DNA of 64,000 nucleotides from Hyphococcus sp. (lineage in GTDB: Bacteria > Pseudomonadota > Alphaproteobacteria > Caulobacterales > Parvularculaceae), in NCBI GenBank assembly GCA_028289605.1, contig JANQON010000017.1, positions 168,735 to 232,734 on the forward strand, given 5' to 3'. Below, in pieces: positions 28,633 to 38,296 of this stretch. The stretch's first letter is position 1; every line of letters begins with the position of its first letter. Under the pieces are notes generated by a model. It did not search any database. It saw only the letters and a program-made list of their open reading frames with translations, and was not told where the DNA came from. The position numbers and the translations under genes are program-made.

Positions 28633-29799
28633 ATGACTGACAAGAAAAACCGTCCCGCCTTCGCGACACGCGTCATTCACGCCGGCCAGGAACATGATCC
28701 GACGACCGGCGCCGTGATGCAGCCGATCTACCAGACGTCCACTTACGCCCAGGAAAGTCCCGGCGTGCATAAGGGGTTCGTCTACGCCCGCGGCGCCAAT
28801 CCGACCCGTTTCGCCTATGAGCGTTGCATTGCCGACCTCGAAAACGGTCAGCGCGGATTCGCTTTTGCGTCCGGCATGGCGGCCATCGGCACGATGCTGG
28901 AGCTTCTGCCGGCTGGATCGAATATCGTCGCGATGGACGATGTTTATGGCGGGACGTTTCGATTGTTCGAGCGCGTACGAAAGGAGTCGGCAGATCTCTC
29001 TTTCACCTATGTCGACCTCACGCAACCTGAGAACCTTGAAGCAGCAATCACCGACAAAACCCGGCTCGTTTGGATCGAGACCCCGACCAATCCGCTTTTA
29101 AAAATCGTCGACATTGAGGCCGTATCGAAAATCGCCCGAAGCAAAGGTCTTCTCGTGGGATGCGACAACACGTTCGCGTCGCCCTATTGCCAGCGGCCGT
29201 TGGATATGGGCGCGGATATCGTCATGCACTCGGCGACCAAATATCTCGGCGGGCATTCCGACGTCATCGGCGGCGTCCTGGTCGTGAAGGACAAGGACCT
29301 TGGAGAGAAGCTTGCGTTCCTTCAAAACTCCGTCGGCGGCGTGCAGGGGCCTTTTGACTCGTTCCTTGCGCTGCGCGGTCTCAAGACGTTAGCGTTGCGC
29401 CTCGAGCGCGCTTCTGAGAACGCCATGGGCCTGGCGCAGCGGCTCGAAGAACACCCCGCGATCGATCGCGTGAACTATCCTGGATTGGCGTCTCATCCCG
29501 GCCATGAGATCGCCAAACGCCAGATGGACGCTTTCGGCGGGATGATCACGATTTTTCTGAAAGGGGGCCTTGATGCGGCGACGACCATGCTGGAGCGCGT
29601 CGATCTGTTCACGCTGGCGGAAAGCCTGGGCGGGGTGGAGAGCCTGATTGAGCATCCCGGCATCATGACCCACGCTTCTATTCCGCCGGAGCGTCGCGCC
29701 GAACTCGGCGTCGACGACGCCTTGGTGCGTTTGTCTGTCGGCGTCGAAGCGTTCGACGATCTCAAGGCCGATCTCGAACAGGCGCTCGCCGGGCTTTGA
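28633..29799 (+). CDS. Cystathionine gamma-synthase/lyase family PLP enzyme
   Basis: 388-residue Cys/Met-metabolism PLP enzyme. It has FATRVIHAGQEHDPTTGAVM, YARGANPTRFAYERCIADLE, the substrate/PLP region DDVYGGTFRLF, and the PLP Lys in MHSATKYLGGHSD. GGMITIFLKGG and SLGGVESLIEHPGIMTHAS close the fold. Synthase, gamma-lyase and beta-lyase activities cannot be separated by eye; the SLGG..SL motif fits cystathionine gamma-lyase/synthase best. It stands alone with a folded leader. Confidence 0.88.
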   Translation: MTDKKNRPAFATRVIHAGQEHDPTTGAVMQPIYQTSTYAQESPGVHKGFVYARGANPTRFAYERCIADLENGQRGFAFASGMAAIGTMLELLPAGSNIVAMDDVYGGTFRLFERVRKESADLSFTYVDLTQPENLEAAITDKTRLVWIETPTNPLLKIVDIEAVSKIARSKGLLVGCDNTFASPYCQRPLDMGADIVMHSATKYLGGHSDVIGGVLVVKDKDLGEKLAFLQNSVGGVQGPFDSFLALRGLKTLALRLERASENAMGLAQRLEEHPAIDRVNYPGLASHPGHEIAKRQMDAFGGMITIFLKGGLDAATTMLERVDLFTLAESLGGVESLIEHPGIMTHASIPPERRAELGVDDALVRLSVGVEAFDDLKADLEQALAGL

Positions 29800-29903
29800 A
29801 TGGCGCGCGGCCAGCGCCGATCCGTGACATCGTCAAAAACGCTGATAAGCTGCGGGATCAATTCGCGGGGGCGTGACGGCCCTGATGAGAACAGGCAACG
29901 CCC

Positions 29904-31325
29904 ATGGCCGCTGACGGCGCACCCTCGCTAGCCGATCGGATTAACAACGCGCTCACGCCGGTTTCGGATTGGGTGTCTTCGATCATTTTTTATTCCGTAG
30001 ACGTCTTCGGCGTTTCGCTGCCGCTGGTGGTGGTCTGGCTGATGGCGGCGAGCGTGATTTTGACGTTCGCGTTTCGCTTCGTGAACGTGCGCGGGTTCCT
30101 TCACGGCTGGCGTTTGATTTTCAATCCGAAACAGCATTTCGATTCGCCCGGAGAGATTTCGCATTTTCAGGCGCTGTCGGCGGCGCTTTCCGGCACCGTG
30201 GGGCTGGGCAACATCGCTTCCGTTCCGGTGGCGGTGGCGCTAGGCGGGCCCGGCGCCATTTTCTGGATGATCCTCGCTGGGTTTTTCGGCATGTCGGCGA
30301 AGTTCGCCGAATGTGCGCTTGCGGTGAAGTACCGCAAGGTCCTGCCCGACGGCCGCATTCTCGGCGGCCCCATGTTTTATATCGAAGACGTTTTTTCGCG
30401 CATGGGCATGAAGACCCTGGGCAAAGGCGCCGCCATCTTCTTCGCGATCATGGCCATGGGCGCTTCGATCAGCGTCTTCCAGGTCAATCAGTCCCACGCC
30501 CAGTTCGCCAATGTAACAGGGGTTTCCGCGCCGGTGACGTATGGCGTGATCATGTCCGCGGCTGTTGCGTTCATCATTCTCGGCGGCATCAAGCGCATCG
30601 GCGCGGCGGCGCGATTGATCGTGCCCGCCATGGGCGTTCTCTATGTGGGCGCGGCGGTTTTGATCCTGTTGCTCAATGCGCCGGCGATCCCGGCGGCGGT
30701 GCAGACCATTCTGGAAAGCGCCTTTGGCCTCGACGCCGCCGGCGGCGGGCTTGTCGGCGCGCTCATCAACGGCATGAAGCGGGCGACCTATTCCAGCGAG
30801 GCGGGCGTCGGCTCGGCTGCAATCGCTCATGCGCAGGTCCGGACGAAAGAGCCGCTGACGGAAGGCTACGTCGCCCTGCTTGAACCCTTCATCGATACCG
30901 TCGTGGTCTGCACCCTGACCGGCCTCGTCGTTGTAGTGACCGGCGCTTACGTTCCGTATCTCTTCAATCCGGATGTCGTCGGCATCGAGATCACCTCGGC
31001 GGCGTTTGAGAGCGCTTTCGATTGGTTCCCGTATCTCTTGCTGGTGGCCTCTGTGCTCTTTGCGTTTTCAACCCTGGTGGGCTGGGCGTTTTACGGTAGC
31101 CAGGCGGCCGCGTATCTCTTCGGTCCGTCGAAACGCACCGACGTGATTTTCAAGCTGACGCTGTGTTTTCTTCTGTCCACCGGCGCCGCCGTGTCGCTGT
31201 CGGCGATCCTCAACTTTATCGACTCAATGCTTTTCGGCATGGCGATTCCGAACATTATCGCGCTGTATCTGCTCTTGCCCGAGCTTAGGCGCGACGTGAA
31301 AAAGTATGACGCAGCTAATTTATAA
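29904..31325 (+). CDS. Alanine/glycine:cation symporter (AGCS) family protein
   Basis: 473-residue sodium-coupled amino-acid transporter with about 11 TM segments. GEISHFQALSAALSGTVGLG NIASVPVAVALGGPGAIFWM is the AGCS signature, and GMKRATYSSEAGVGSAAIAH is the second conserved motif. The N-terminal residues precede the first helix by ~20. It is monocistronic, followed by an AT-rich gap with a dyad. Confidence 0.93.
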   Translation: MAADGAPSLADRINNALTPVSDWVSSIIFYSVDVFGVSLPLVVVWLMAASVILTFAFRFVNVRGFLHGWRLIFNPKQHFDSPGEISHFQALSAALSGTVGLGNIASVPVAVALGGPGAIFWMILAGFFGMSAKFAECALAVKYRKVLPDGRILGGPMFYIEDVFSRMGMKTLGKGAAIFFAIMAMGASISVFQVNQSHAQFANVTGVSAPVTYGVIMSAAVAFIILGGIKRIGAAARLIVPAMGVLYVGAAVLILLLNAPAIPAAVQTILESAFGLDAAGGGLVGALINGMKRATYSSEAGVGSAAIAHAQVRTKEPLTEGYVALLEPFIDTVVVCTLTGLVVVVTGAYVPYLFNPDVVGIEITSAAFESAFDWFPYLLLVASVLFAFSTLVGWAFYGSQAAAYLFGPSKRTDVIFKLTLCFLLSTGAAVSLSAILNFIDSMLFGMAIPNIIALYLLLPELRRDVKKYDAANL

Positions 31326-31358
31326 GACTATTTAGAATTCAATATTTGTATAATAGTC
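31326..31358. other. Dyad in AT-rich intergenic DNA
   Basis: GACTATT (31326-31332) and AATAGTC (31352-31358) form a perfect 7-bp inverted repeat directly after the AGCS stop. The ~155-base gap to the next gene is strikingly AT-rich for this genome. It could be a weak terminator or a protein-binding site; no T-tract follows. Confidence 0.3.
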
Positions 31359-31480
31359 ATGAATATTTTTGTTATATCGATTTATAGTTGATAGAGTTCC
31401 TTTCTGCAATTATGAGTGTGTAGCGCTGTTCTTTCTCCGCCCTTAGCGTTGCGCCATCACATTGATGGGGCGCAACAACA

Positions 31481-32290
31481 TTGGGGCGGATTCTCTGTTT
31501 CTTTACGGCGTATCGCCGCGGGGCGCTGGCGCTTTTCTTCGCTGCGACGGCCGTCGACGCAGAAGCGTCCGCCTGGGGTGCGCAGCCCGGGCAATGGCTT
31601 GTCATTTTGCGCGGCGACTACTTCCAGGCGGAGTTGTCGGCGCCTGAGAATGGGGCGCCGGACGCATACGAGCGGCGCGAGGCGAATGTCTACGCCGAAG
31701 TCGGCCTGGTCAGGAACCTCACGGTCGGCGGTCGCCTGGCCTACGGCTCAACCTGGCGGACGCGCGGCGCAGCAATCGAACAGGCGCATGGGTTTTCTGA
31801 GGTTTCCGGATTTGCCCAGTATAGGATCGGCGGCGGCGGCAACAGCGTTTTTTCGGTTCGGTCGACACTATCAGTTCCTTCAACCCTGCAGTCCGGCGCA
31901 AGGCCGGCGCTTGCGAGCGAAGGGGTGGACGCCGAGTTCTCAGCGCTCGGGGGTTGGACGGTGCGCGCCGCTGCGCCGAAAGTCTTTGCTGCTGGAGAAG
32001 CCGGCTATCGAAAACGCTTCGACGCCGCCGCAGACCAGGTTCGATTGTATTCAGCGGTCGGCCTGGAGTCCGGCGCGCGCTGGCTGTTTCTGCTGGAGAG
32101 TTTTGCGACCGTATCCATGCGGAACGAAGTCGCCGGCGGAGCCGACTATGACGTCCTCAAGATTCAGCCCTCCATAGTTTATCGCGCTTCCCGCCGTTGG
32201 TCGCTGCAGTCCGGCGTTACGCAGGAAGCGGCCGCCCGAAACCTTTCGCCGGGGCGAACACTTTTCGTCGGCGTCTGGGCCCGATTCTGA
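31481..32290 (+). CDS. Outer-membrane beta-barrel protein, XagA-like
   Basis: 269 residues starting at TTG 31481, the first candidate after an in-frame stop at 31463-31465. The N-terminus resembles a signal peptide (ALALFFAATAVDA). The body is alternating-strand sequence (RREANVYAEVGLVRNLTVGG, SVFSVRSTLSVPST) and ends with Phe (FVGVWARF), as outer-membrane barrels do. The next gene begins directly after its stop and encodes a polysaccharide-type glycosyltransferase, the layout of xagA-xagB in Xanthomonas biofilm operons. It would form the export pore or anchor. The XagA name is an inference from context. Confidence 0.55.
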   Translation: MGRILCFFTAYRRGALALFFAATAVDAEASAWGAQPGQWLVILRGDYFQAELSAPENGAPDAYERREANVYAEVGLVRNLTVGGRLAYGSTWRTRGAAIEQAHGFSEVSGFAQYRIGGGGNSVFSVRSTLSVPSTLQSGARPALASEGVDAEFSALGGWTVRAAAPKVFAAGEAGYRKRFDAAADQVRLYSAVGLESGARWLFLLESFATVSMRNEVAGGADYDVLKIQPSIVYRASRRWSLQSGVTQEAAARNLSPGRTLFVGVWARF

Positions 32291-34003
32291 GTGCTGGACC
32301 GCACGAACAGAATTCCGGACCCGGAGCCGGAAGCGGATCTGCCGACGCCGGACGTTACGCTTCAGTCATTTGACGACCTTCGCCAGTACATGCGCTCCGG
32401 CATGACGCCGTGGCGGGTGATCGATGGCTGGAAACAAGAGTTTTTGTGCGACCGCGGCCGGGTAACGGTCGATGACCTTGGCATTCAAAATGGCGTTTCA
32501 CTGCCGCTTCGGGCATACCGCGTCGTTAGCAGCGATGTGTTCGCTCGCCAATTGCGCCAACGGTTTTCGGGCGAGGCGCTCTATGCCTCCGTCGATCGGC
32601 TGCGACACACGGCTCCGGATCAGTCCGCAGCCGGTGTTTTGTCGGGTTCGCAGAAAGCGCTGGCGGCGGCGATCGCCGCTATTCTCGGATGCGCGCTTTG
32701 GTTCGCAACACTGCAAACCATCATTTTGCTGAATATTGTTGTCACAACATATTTTTTCTGCGCCATCGCTATTCGATTTTACCTTCTTTGCGTTTCGCCG
32801 CGAAAGTCTCGCCGCAAAACGCCGCCCCTCATGGCCTCCTCGCAGCTGCCGACCATCACTATATTGCTGCCGCTTTACCGGGACTGGGAAGCGCTGCCGG
32901 CATTAATCCATTCCATCGCGGCGCTGGACTATCCCGCCAACAAGCTCGACGTGAAACTGCTGCTTGAGGAAGATGACGTGAAAACGCAGCGCGAATCGAT
33001 GCGCTTTGCGGACGTTCTCCGCTTTGAAACGGTCGTCGTTCCCGCGGGCGGGCCGAAAACCAAACCGAAAGCCTGCAACTTCGGCATGCAGTTCGCCCGC
33101 GGAGATCTCATCGTCATTTATGATGCGGAAGATCAGCCGGAACACGATCAGCTTTGGAAAGCGGCGGCGTCGTTCCGGGAGGGTCCCGGCGATCTCGCCT
33201 GTGTCCAGGCGAAACTCAACTACTATAACCGCGGCGACAACTGGCTGACGCGCCTCTTTGCGCTGGAGTATGCGCTTTGGTTTGACTGGCTGCTGCCGGC
33301 GCTTCAGACCATGAAGGCGCCGATCCCCCTCGGCGGGACCTCCAATTTTCTGCGCACCGACATTCTGCGCAAGGCGGGCGGCTGGGATCCTTTCAATGTC
33401 ACTGAGGACGCGGACCTTGGGCTTCGCTTGTCGACACTGGGATACCGGGTCGAGATTCTGGATTCGACGACGTTCGAAGAAGCCAGTTGCCGCCTCGGCA
33501 ACTGGATCCGCCAGCGCTCGCGGTGGATGAAGGGATATTTGCAGACCTGGCTCGTCCATATGCGCCGGCCAGGCGATATCGTGGCGACAACCGGGTGGCG
33601 CGGCCTCCTGGTTTTCCAGCTTTTCGTCGCCGGCAATGTCGCGAGCGCTTTGATCAATCCGTGGCTCTGGGGTGTCTTTGCGATTTGGCTGCTCACCGGC
33701 GCCGCAGCGATTTCGGCGGCTTTTCCGGGGCCTCTCCTGTGGCTCAATATCTTCGCGCTGACCGCGGGGAACGGGTTTTTTATCGTATTGGGGGCTATTG
33801 CGCCGAAACGGCGGAAATGGATCGGCCTGTCGCCTTTTGCGCTGACGGCGCCGCTCTATTGGATCCTTGCATCGTTTGCCGCTTACAAGGGGCTTTGGCA
33901 GATCTTGCACCGTCCCTATTACTGGGAAAAGACTGATCACATGATTTCCCCGGCCGCTAGGAAAAAACGGGACGAGGCGCTAAAAGCGCGCCATGCTGAA
34001 TAG
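32291..34003 (+). CDS. Processive family 2 glycosyltransferase, XagB-like
   Basis: 570 residues, GTG start directly after the preceding stop. An N-terminal ~100-residue soluble domain is followed by two TM helices, a GT-A domain and three or four more TM helices. Catalytic motifs are LLEEDDVKT, YDAEDQPEHDQL, VTEDADLGLRLS and QRSRWMKGYLQT, i.e. the D,D,D,Q(Q/R)XRW set of cellulose-synthase-like enzymes. It probably polymerises an exopolysaccharide at the inner membrane, with the upstream barrel as outlet. No c-di-GMP PilZ domain is fused. Confidence 0.85.
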   Translation: MLDRTNRIPDPEPEADLPTPDVTLQSFDDLRQYMRSGMTPWRVIDGWKQEFLCDRGRVTVDDLGIQNGVSLPLRAYRVVSSDVFARQLRQRFSGEALYASVDRLRHTAPDQSAAGVLSGSQKALAAAIAAILGCALWFATLQTIILLNIVVTTYFFCAIAIRFYLLCVSPRKSRRKTPPLMASSQLPTITILLPLYRDWEALPALIHSIAALDYPANKLDVKLLLEEDDVKTQRESMRFADVLRFETVVVPAGGPKTKPKACNFGMQFARGDLIVIYDAEDQPEHDQLWKAAASFREGPGDLACVQAKLNYYNRGDNWLTRLFALEYALWFDWLLPALQTMKAPIPLGGTSNFLRTDILRKAGGWDPFNVTEDADLGLRLSTLGYRVEILDSTTFEEASCRLGNWIRQRSRWMKGYLQTWLVHMRRPGDIVATTGWRGLLVFQLFVAGNVASALINPWLWGVFAIWLLTGAAAISAAFPGPLLWLNIFALTAGNGFFIVLGAIAPKRRKWIGLSPFALTAPLYWILASFAAYKGLWQILHRPYYWEKTDHMISPAARKKRDEALKARHAE

Positions 34004-34033
34004 ACCACATTTTCATTCTCCGGAGTGGTGTTG

Positions 34034-34885
34034 ATGAGCGGCCTCGCCGGCGCCGCCTATCGGCGCATGAACGGCCTTGGGAACAAGTTCGCGATTTTCG
34101 ACCTGCGCGACAGCGAAGCGTCGATGGACAAAGGCGCGGCGCGGCGCATCGCTGATCCGAAATCCGGACCGGGATGCGATCAGGTCATCACGATTGAACA
34201 ACGATCCGGCGATCATCCCTTTATGGGCGTATGGAACGCCGACGGCAGCGAGGTCGGCGCCTGCGGCAACGCCGCCCGCTGCGTGGCGCGTTTGTTGATG
34301 GATGAGGCGGATACGAATGAGACCCGGTTTGCAACCGGGGCCGAACAGCTGACGGCGTGGCGCGTTGGCGATGATCGAATTGCCGTCGATATGGGCGAGC
34401 CGAGATTCGGCTGGCGCGATATTCCGCTCGCGGAACAGATGGACGATACGCGGTTCATTGACGTCAAGCTCGGTCCCATCGACAATCCGGTGTTGTGGGG
34501 GCCGTCGGCGGTGAATGTGGGCAATCCGCACTGCATATTCTTCGTGCCCGACGCGGAGGTGCAGGCCATCGATCGCTTCGGCCCCCTTGTCGAGAACCAT
34601 CCGCTCTTTCCCGAACGCGTTAATGTCTCTGTGGCGGAAGCCAAAAGCCGGCATGTGTTGAGAGTCCGGGTATGGGAGCGGGGCGTCGGGATAACAAAAG
34701 CCTGCGGCACGGCCGCCTGCGCCGCACTTGTCTGCGCCCATCGTCGCCGACTAACGGAGCGCAAAGCGACGGTGATCCTTGACGGCGGCGAGCTCGGCGT
34801 TGAATGGCGCGAAGATGACAATCGCATCGTTATGACCGGACCGATCGGCTTTGACGGCGAGGGCGTCTTGCCCGAAGACTTTTAG
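34034..34885 (+). CDS. dapF: Diaminopimelate epimerase
   Basis: Converts LL- to meso-diaminopimelate for lysine and peptidoglycan. 283 residues from the ATG at 34034 behind CCGGAG; upstream GTG/TTG codons are less likely. The two catalytic Cys are in GACGNAARCVA and KACGTAACAAL; RRMNGLGNKFAIFDL and VNVGNPHCIFFV are further signatures. It is followed 3 bases later by tdk. Confidence 0.95.
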   Translation: MSGLAGAAYRRMNGLGNKFAIFDLRDSEASMDKGAARRIADPKSGPGCDQVITIEQRSGDHPFMGVWNADGSEVGACGNAARCVARLLMDEADTNETRFATGAEQLTAWRVGDDRIAVDMGEPRFGWRDIPLAEQMDDTRFIDVKLGPIDNPVLWGPSAVNVGNPHCIFFVPDAEVQAIDRFGPLVENHPLFPERVNVSVAEAKSRHVLRVRVWERGVGITKACGTAACAALVCAHRRRLTERKATVILDGGELGVEWREDDNRIVMTGPIGFDGEGVLPEDF

Positions 34886-34888
34886 CCG

Positions 34889-35476
34889 ATGGCGAAGCTT
34901 TACTTTCATTACGCGGCCATGAATGCGGGCAAGTCGACAACGCTCCTGCAGGCGAGTTTCAACTATCAGGAGCGCGGCATGACGACCGCGCTCTTTACTG
35001 CAGCGCTCGACGGCCGCGACGGCGAGAGGATCATATCCTCGCGTATTGGTCTGAAGGCCGCGGCTCATGTCTTTCATGAGGCCACTGACCTTTTTGCAGC
35101 TATCGATGACCTGTTGCGCGCTCAGCCGATGCATTGCGTCTTTGTCGATGAAGCGCAGTTTCTGTCCGGCGACCAGGTGATGCAGCTTGCCCGCGTCGTT
35201 GACAATCTGGAACTGCCGGTGATGTGTTTCGGATTGCGCACTGACTTCCGCGGCGCGTTGTTTGACGGCAGCGCAAGGCTGCTCGCGCTCGCCGATGAGA
35301 TTCGCGAGTTGAAGACCATTTGTCATTGCGGCCGCAAGGCGACGATGAATTTGCGCATTGACGCTGACGGCGCCGCCGTCACCGAGGGCGGCCAGGTGGA
35401 AATCGGCGGCAACGACCGTTACGCGCCGCTCTGTCGGAAGCACTTTTACGAGCGGTTTGATCAGGGCGACTCCTAG
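34889..35476 (+). CDS. tdk: Thymidine kinase
   Basis: 195-residue type II thymidine kinase for deoxythymidine salvage. P-loop [14 protein letters not shown], catalytic/Walker [18 protein letters not shown]-like [11 protein letters not shown], and zinc Cys in CHCGRKA and LCRKHF. A perfect hairpin overlaps its stop codon. Confidence 0.96.
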   Translation: MAKLYFHYAAMNAGKSTTLLQASFNYQERGMTTALFTAALDGRDGERIISSRIGLKAAAHVFHEATDLFAAIDDLLRAQPMHCVFVDEAQFLSGDQVMQLARVVDNLELPVMCFGLRTDFRGALFDGSARLLALADEIRELKTICHCGRKATMNLRIDADGAAVTEGGQVEIGGNDRYAPLCRKHFYERFDQGDS

Positions 35477-35483
35477 TCGCCCT
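35463..35483. terminator. Bidirectional hairpin between convergent tdk and the PEPC-like gene
   Basis: AGGGCGACT-CCT-AGTCGCCCT is a perfect 9-bp stem with a 3-base loop, and the tdk stop lies inside it. The gap between the two convergent genes is only 9 bases, so this stem probably serves both. The T-run is short (TTCT), so termination may be weak. Confidence 0.5.
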
Positions 35484-35485
35484 TC

Positions 35486-38296
35486 TCACCCGAACGCCCG
35501 ATAGTGATTGGCGATGGCCGCACTGATCAGTTTCAGGATCGCGTCGATCGCGACGAGCGGCTCGATGATGTCCGCATGGACCTCAGGATAGGCGCCGCCC
35601 TGTTCTTCGCTCGCCGTCACGGTCTCGGAGAGACGCGCCATGAGATCGCCGGTCGGACTTTCTTTCGGAAAGATGCGGCGCATGATGTCGGCGGCGTCTT
35701 TCAGCCTCACGCTGAGCGCGAGTTCGATAATATCGTTGCGCTGAACATCATGGCGCCGCGAAAACGCCGGCATGCGCGCCGCAAGCGCGACGGCCCGCGC
35801 GATTAACGCCTGGCGAATGGCGTGCAGCACGCCGATATCAGCGTCTACGCTGGTGCGCAGGAACGATTCCTCGGTGGCGTCGCGCACGACGTCATAGGCG
35901 CGCAAATCCCGCGCCAAAAAGTCGGCGAGCCGCGCAAACGACGTTGAAACATTCTCCTGCTGCAATACCTGCAGGACGCTCTCATAGTCGTTCGCGCGAT
36001 TAGTCCGCCGCGCCATGCCCGCAAGGGCCGACCAATAAGACGGGGAGAACAAACCCGCATAGGCGCGCAGGATTGAAATGCTGGTCAAGTCCCGCGCCCG
36101 CGCTGTCATTTTCAATAGGTCCTGCATGCGGGCGGAATGGGCGGCGTGCTCGATGAACCGTTCGGCTTCGCGACCGCTCGCAGCGCCGACGCCCCCTGAT
36201 ACGTTCGACGGTATCGCGAGTTGCTGCAAGATGGCGTTGTGGGGGATGGCGCGGATGGAGCGGATCTCCGGCGGGCCGGCGGCGCCCTGGCGCGGCCGTT
36301 TCATTTCCCGCGACCCGGTTTTGGTCAGGAGGTTTTGCGCAAACGAAAAGATCACGTCGCGATAGTCGGCGCGATCATAGAGCGTTTCCTGCCAGTTTTT
36401 CAGCGCGCGATAGACGTCCCAGGAAAAATTGATGTCTTCGTAGAACCGGTCGCTGAAGTCGGGCGGCGGCGTTTCCATCGCCAATGACCACAATGACGAG
36501 ACCGTGCTTCGGGCGATATCCGCCGTCTGAAAGTGCAGATATCCTTCGCCGCCCTGGAAGCTGAATTCCGCGGCGAGCGACAGACCTTCGCGGCGAAACC
36601 GGCTCCTCACCCAGGGGGTGGAAAGATGCGCCATGCGCTCTCGATAGCCGCCGGGAAAGGCGCCGCGTCCCATAGATTCGCCGTGCGTGTTAAAAATCAG
36701 CGCTTCAACATCGGGCAGGCGCGCTTTGCCGAGGGCCCTGGCGAAAAGAACCTGCAGCCTTTCCGAGGCGAGGGATGCGGTTGCCTGTCCGGTGAACCGT
36801 CCGGAGTCGGAATATCCGATCTGGATCGCCATGCGTTTGCGCTTTTGCACATAGGCGCGGTATTCCGGCTCGGCGAGCAGGCGCTCGATGAAACGTCCCC
36901 CGCCTTCCAGCGCCTGCGGCGTTTCAAACAGCGGCGAGATGTCGAGCTTGTCCTCGACCCCGTAAAGACGCGCCAGATACACCGCGCCCATCACCGTCGC
37001 CGGCGCTTCGCATTCGGCGATGAGAAAACGGATCGGCGTGTCGGCGTCGATATGCTTCAAGATCTGCGCGCACAACATGAACTGGCGGCGTGCGGTCATT
37101 TGCTCAAGGAACACCGTGCCGAAATTGACTGCGCGCGCCTGGGTCTCTTTGGCCTTGGACGAGGCGATATTGAGGGCCGAGCGTCCGCCAAATCCTTTAT
37201 CCGGATCGAGACCGAGATCGGTGCGCAGCGCCGAGCGCACCTGCGCGGCGTTCACGCGCAGATGGATTCGGCTGACCCCAAGGCCGCAAGCGATCATCTC
37301 CGCGCGCAGGACCGCCAGCGCCAATGCGTCGTCGTCATTTGCGTCGTCGATGACCGTTGAAATCACGTCGACAATCGGCGCGAGCGACGTCAGGCGCGCT
37401 TCCTTGTCGTCGGTCAGCGCATTCGCCGCAGCAACAACGACCTCGGGATCGGAAAGATCGCCCGCAAACCGCCGGGCGTGGGCGTGCGTGGCGTCTGCGG
37501 CGCGCGCCAGGGATTCGCGAACGCCAGCGAGATCGTTGTTTGTCTTTGTCGCCTCAATGCTGTCGAGCACTGCAACATAGCGTTCCAGCTGCATCGCCTT
37601 TTCCGCGAGGCGGATGGTGATCGACTGGCCCCAGTGAATATCGGTTCTGCCGTCGAGATCATAGCCGACCCAGCTCGCCAGGCTGACCGGCGCAGGGCGC
37701 AACGCTTTCCACTGGCTGGGAAACAGCTCCCGGGCGAGCGTGAGGATCTTTCGGTTCAGGTCGGCGACGGCGTCTTGGGCGAACGCCAGCGCCTTGACCA
37801 CTTCGTCATGCTCATATTGCAACGTGATGGTTTCGGGCGGGCCGGCGGGCAGGTCCGCCAGGCTTTCGCGCCACGTGTTCCGGTCGGCGCCTGGCAGCGC
37901 TGCGATGAGCGCGCGTCGCGCCGACGTCACCGCGAATGTCGGGTGTGCGGTAAAGACGACCCCGACCGGCGTTGTCTCGACGCGCATCCGGAACGTGTCG
38001 AAATGGAGCTGGCGCAAAGCATCGAACGGATCAGCGACGGTTTCGCCGTCGCGCGCGGCGTGAAACGCTTCGGCCCGCGCCTCGAAGCCGGATGCTTCCA
38101 GTGCGTCGACGGCGGCGCCGAGATCGGCTGTTGTCGCATCGCCGCTTTCAAGGGCCAGGAACAGCTTTGACGCCAGCGCCCGCACGGGGTTGACCAGCGG
38201 GTCGCCCCCGGCGCGATCCGCAATGTCGCGAAAGGCGGTGCGCAATGCATCGGCGGAGGACGGATCGGGCGTCGGCTCGGCGGGCGATTGGGGCAT
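35486..38296 (-). CDS. Divergent phosphoenolpyruvate carboxylase homologue
   Basis: 936 residues from the ATG at 38296 (GAGGA six bases ahead), the full length of PEP carboxylase. The family landmarks are recognisable in order: VVFTAHPTF (catalytic His of TAHPT), SWVGYDLDGRTDIHW for SWMGGDRDGNP, IGYSDSGRFTG for LGYSDSAKDAG, HGESMGRGAFPGG for HGRGGSIGRGG, SFQGGEGYL for EQGE, and IRAIPHNAI for LRAIPWIF. The Lys of SDSAKD and the first Arg of HGRGG are changed, so catalysis may be altered or lost. It lies downstream of acnA on the same strand, in a TCA/anaplerotic context. It could be a regulatory paralogue or an enzyme for another reaction. Confidence 0.75.
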   Translation of the reverse strand: MPQSPAEPTPDPSSADALRTAFRDIADRAGGDPLVNPVRALASKLFLALESGDATTADLGAAVDALEASGFEARAEAFHAARDGETVADPFDALRQLHFDTFRMRVETTPVGVVFTAHPTFAVTSARRALIAALPGADRNTWRESLADLPAGPPETITLQYEHDEVVKALAFAQDAVADLNRKILTLARELFPSQWKALRPAPVSLASWVGYDLDGRTDIHWGQSITIRLAEKAMQLERYVAVLDSIEATKTNNDLAGVRESLARAADATHAHARRFAGDLSDPEVVVAAANALTDDKEARLTSLAPIVDVISTVIDDANDDDALALAVLRAEMIACGLGVSRIHLRVNAAQVRSALRTDLGLDPDKGFGGRSALNIASSKAKETQARAVNFGTVFLEQMTARRQFMLCAQILKHIDADTPIRFLIAECEAPATVMGAVYLARLYGVEDKLDISPLFETPQALEGGGRFIERLLAEPEYRAYVQKRKRMAIQIGYSDSGRFTGQATASLASERLQVLFARALGKARLPDVEALIFNTHGESMGRGAFPGGYRERMAHLSTPWVRSRFRREGLSLAAEFSFQGGEGYLHFQTADIARSTVSSLWSLAMETPPPDFSDRFYEDINFSWDVYRALKNWQETLYDRADYRDVIFSFAQNLLTKTGSREMKRPRQGAAGPPEIRSIRAIPHNAILQQLAIPSNVSGGVGAASGREAERFIEHAAHSARMQDLLKMTARARDLTSISILRAYAGLFSPSYWSALAGMARRTNRANDYESVLQVLQQENVSTSFARLADFLARDLRAYDVVRDATEESFLRTSVDADIGVLHAIRQALIARAVALAARMPAFSRRHDVQRNDIIELALSVRLKDAADIMRRIFPKESPTGDLMARLSETVTASEEQGGAYPEVHADIIEPLVAIDAILKLISAAIANHYRAFG

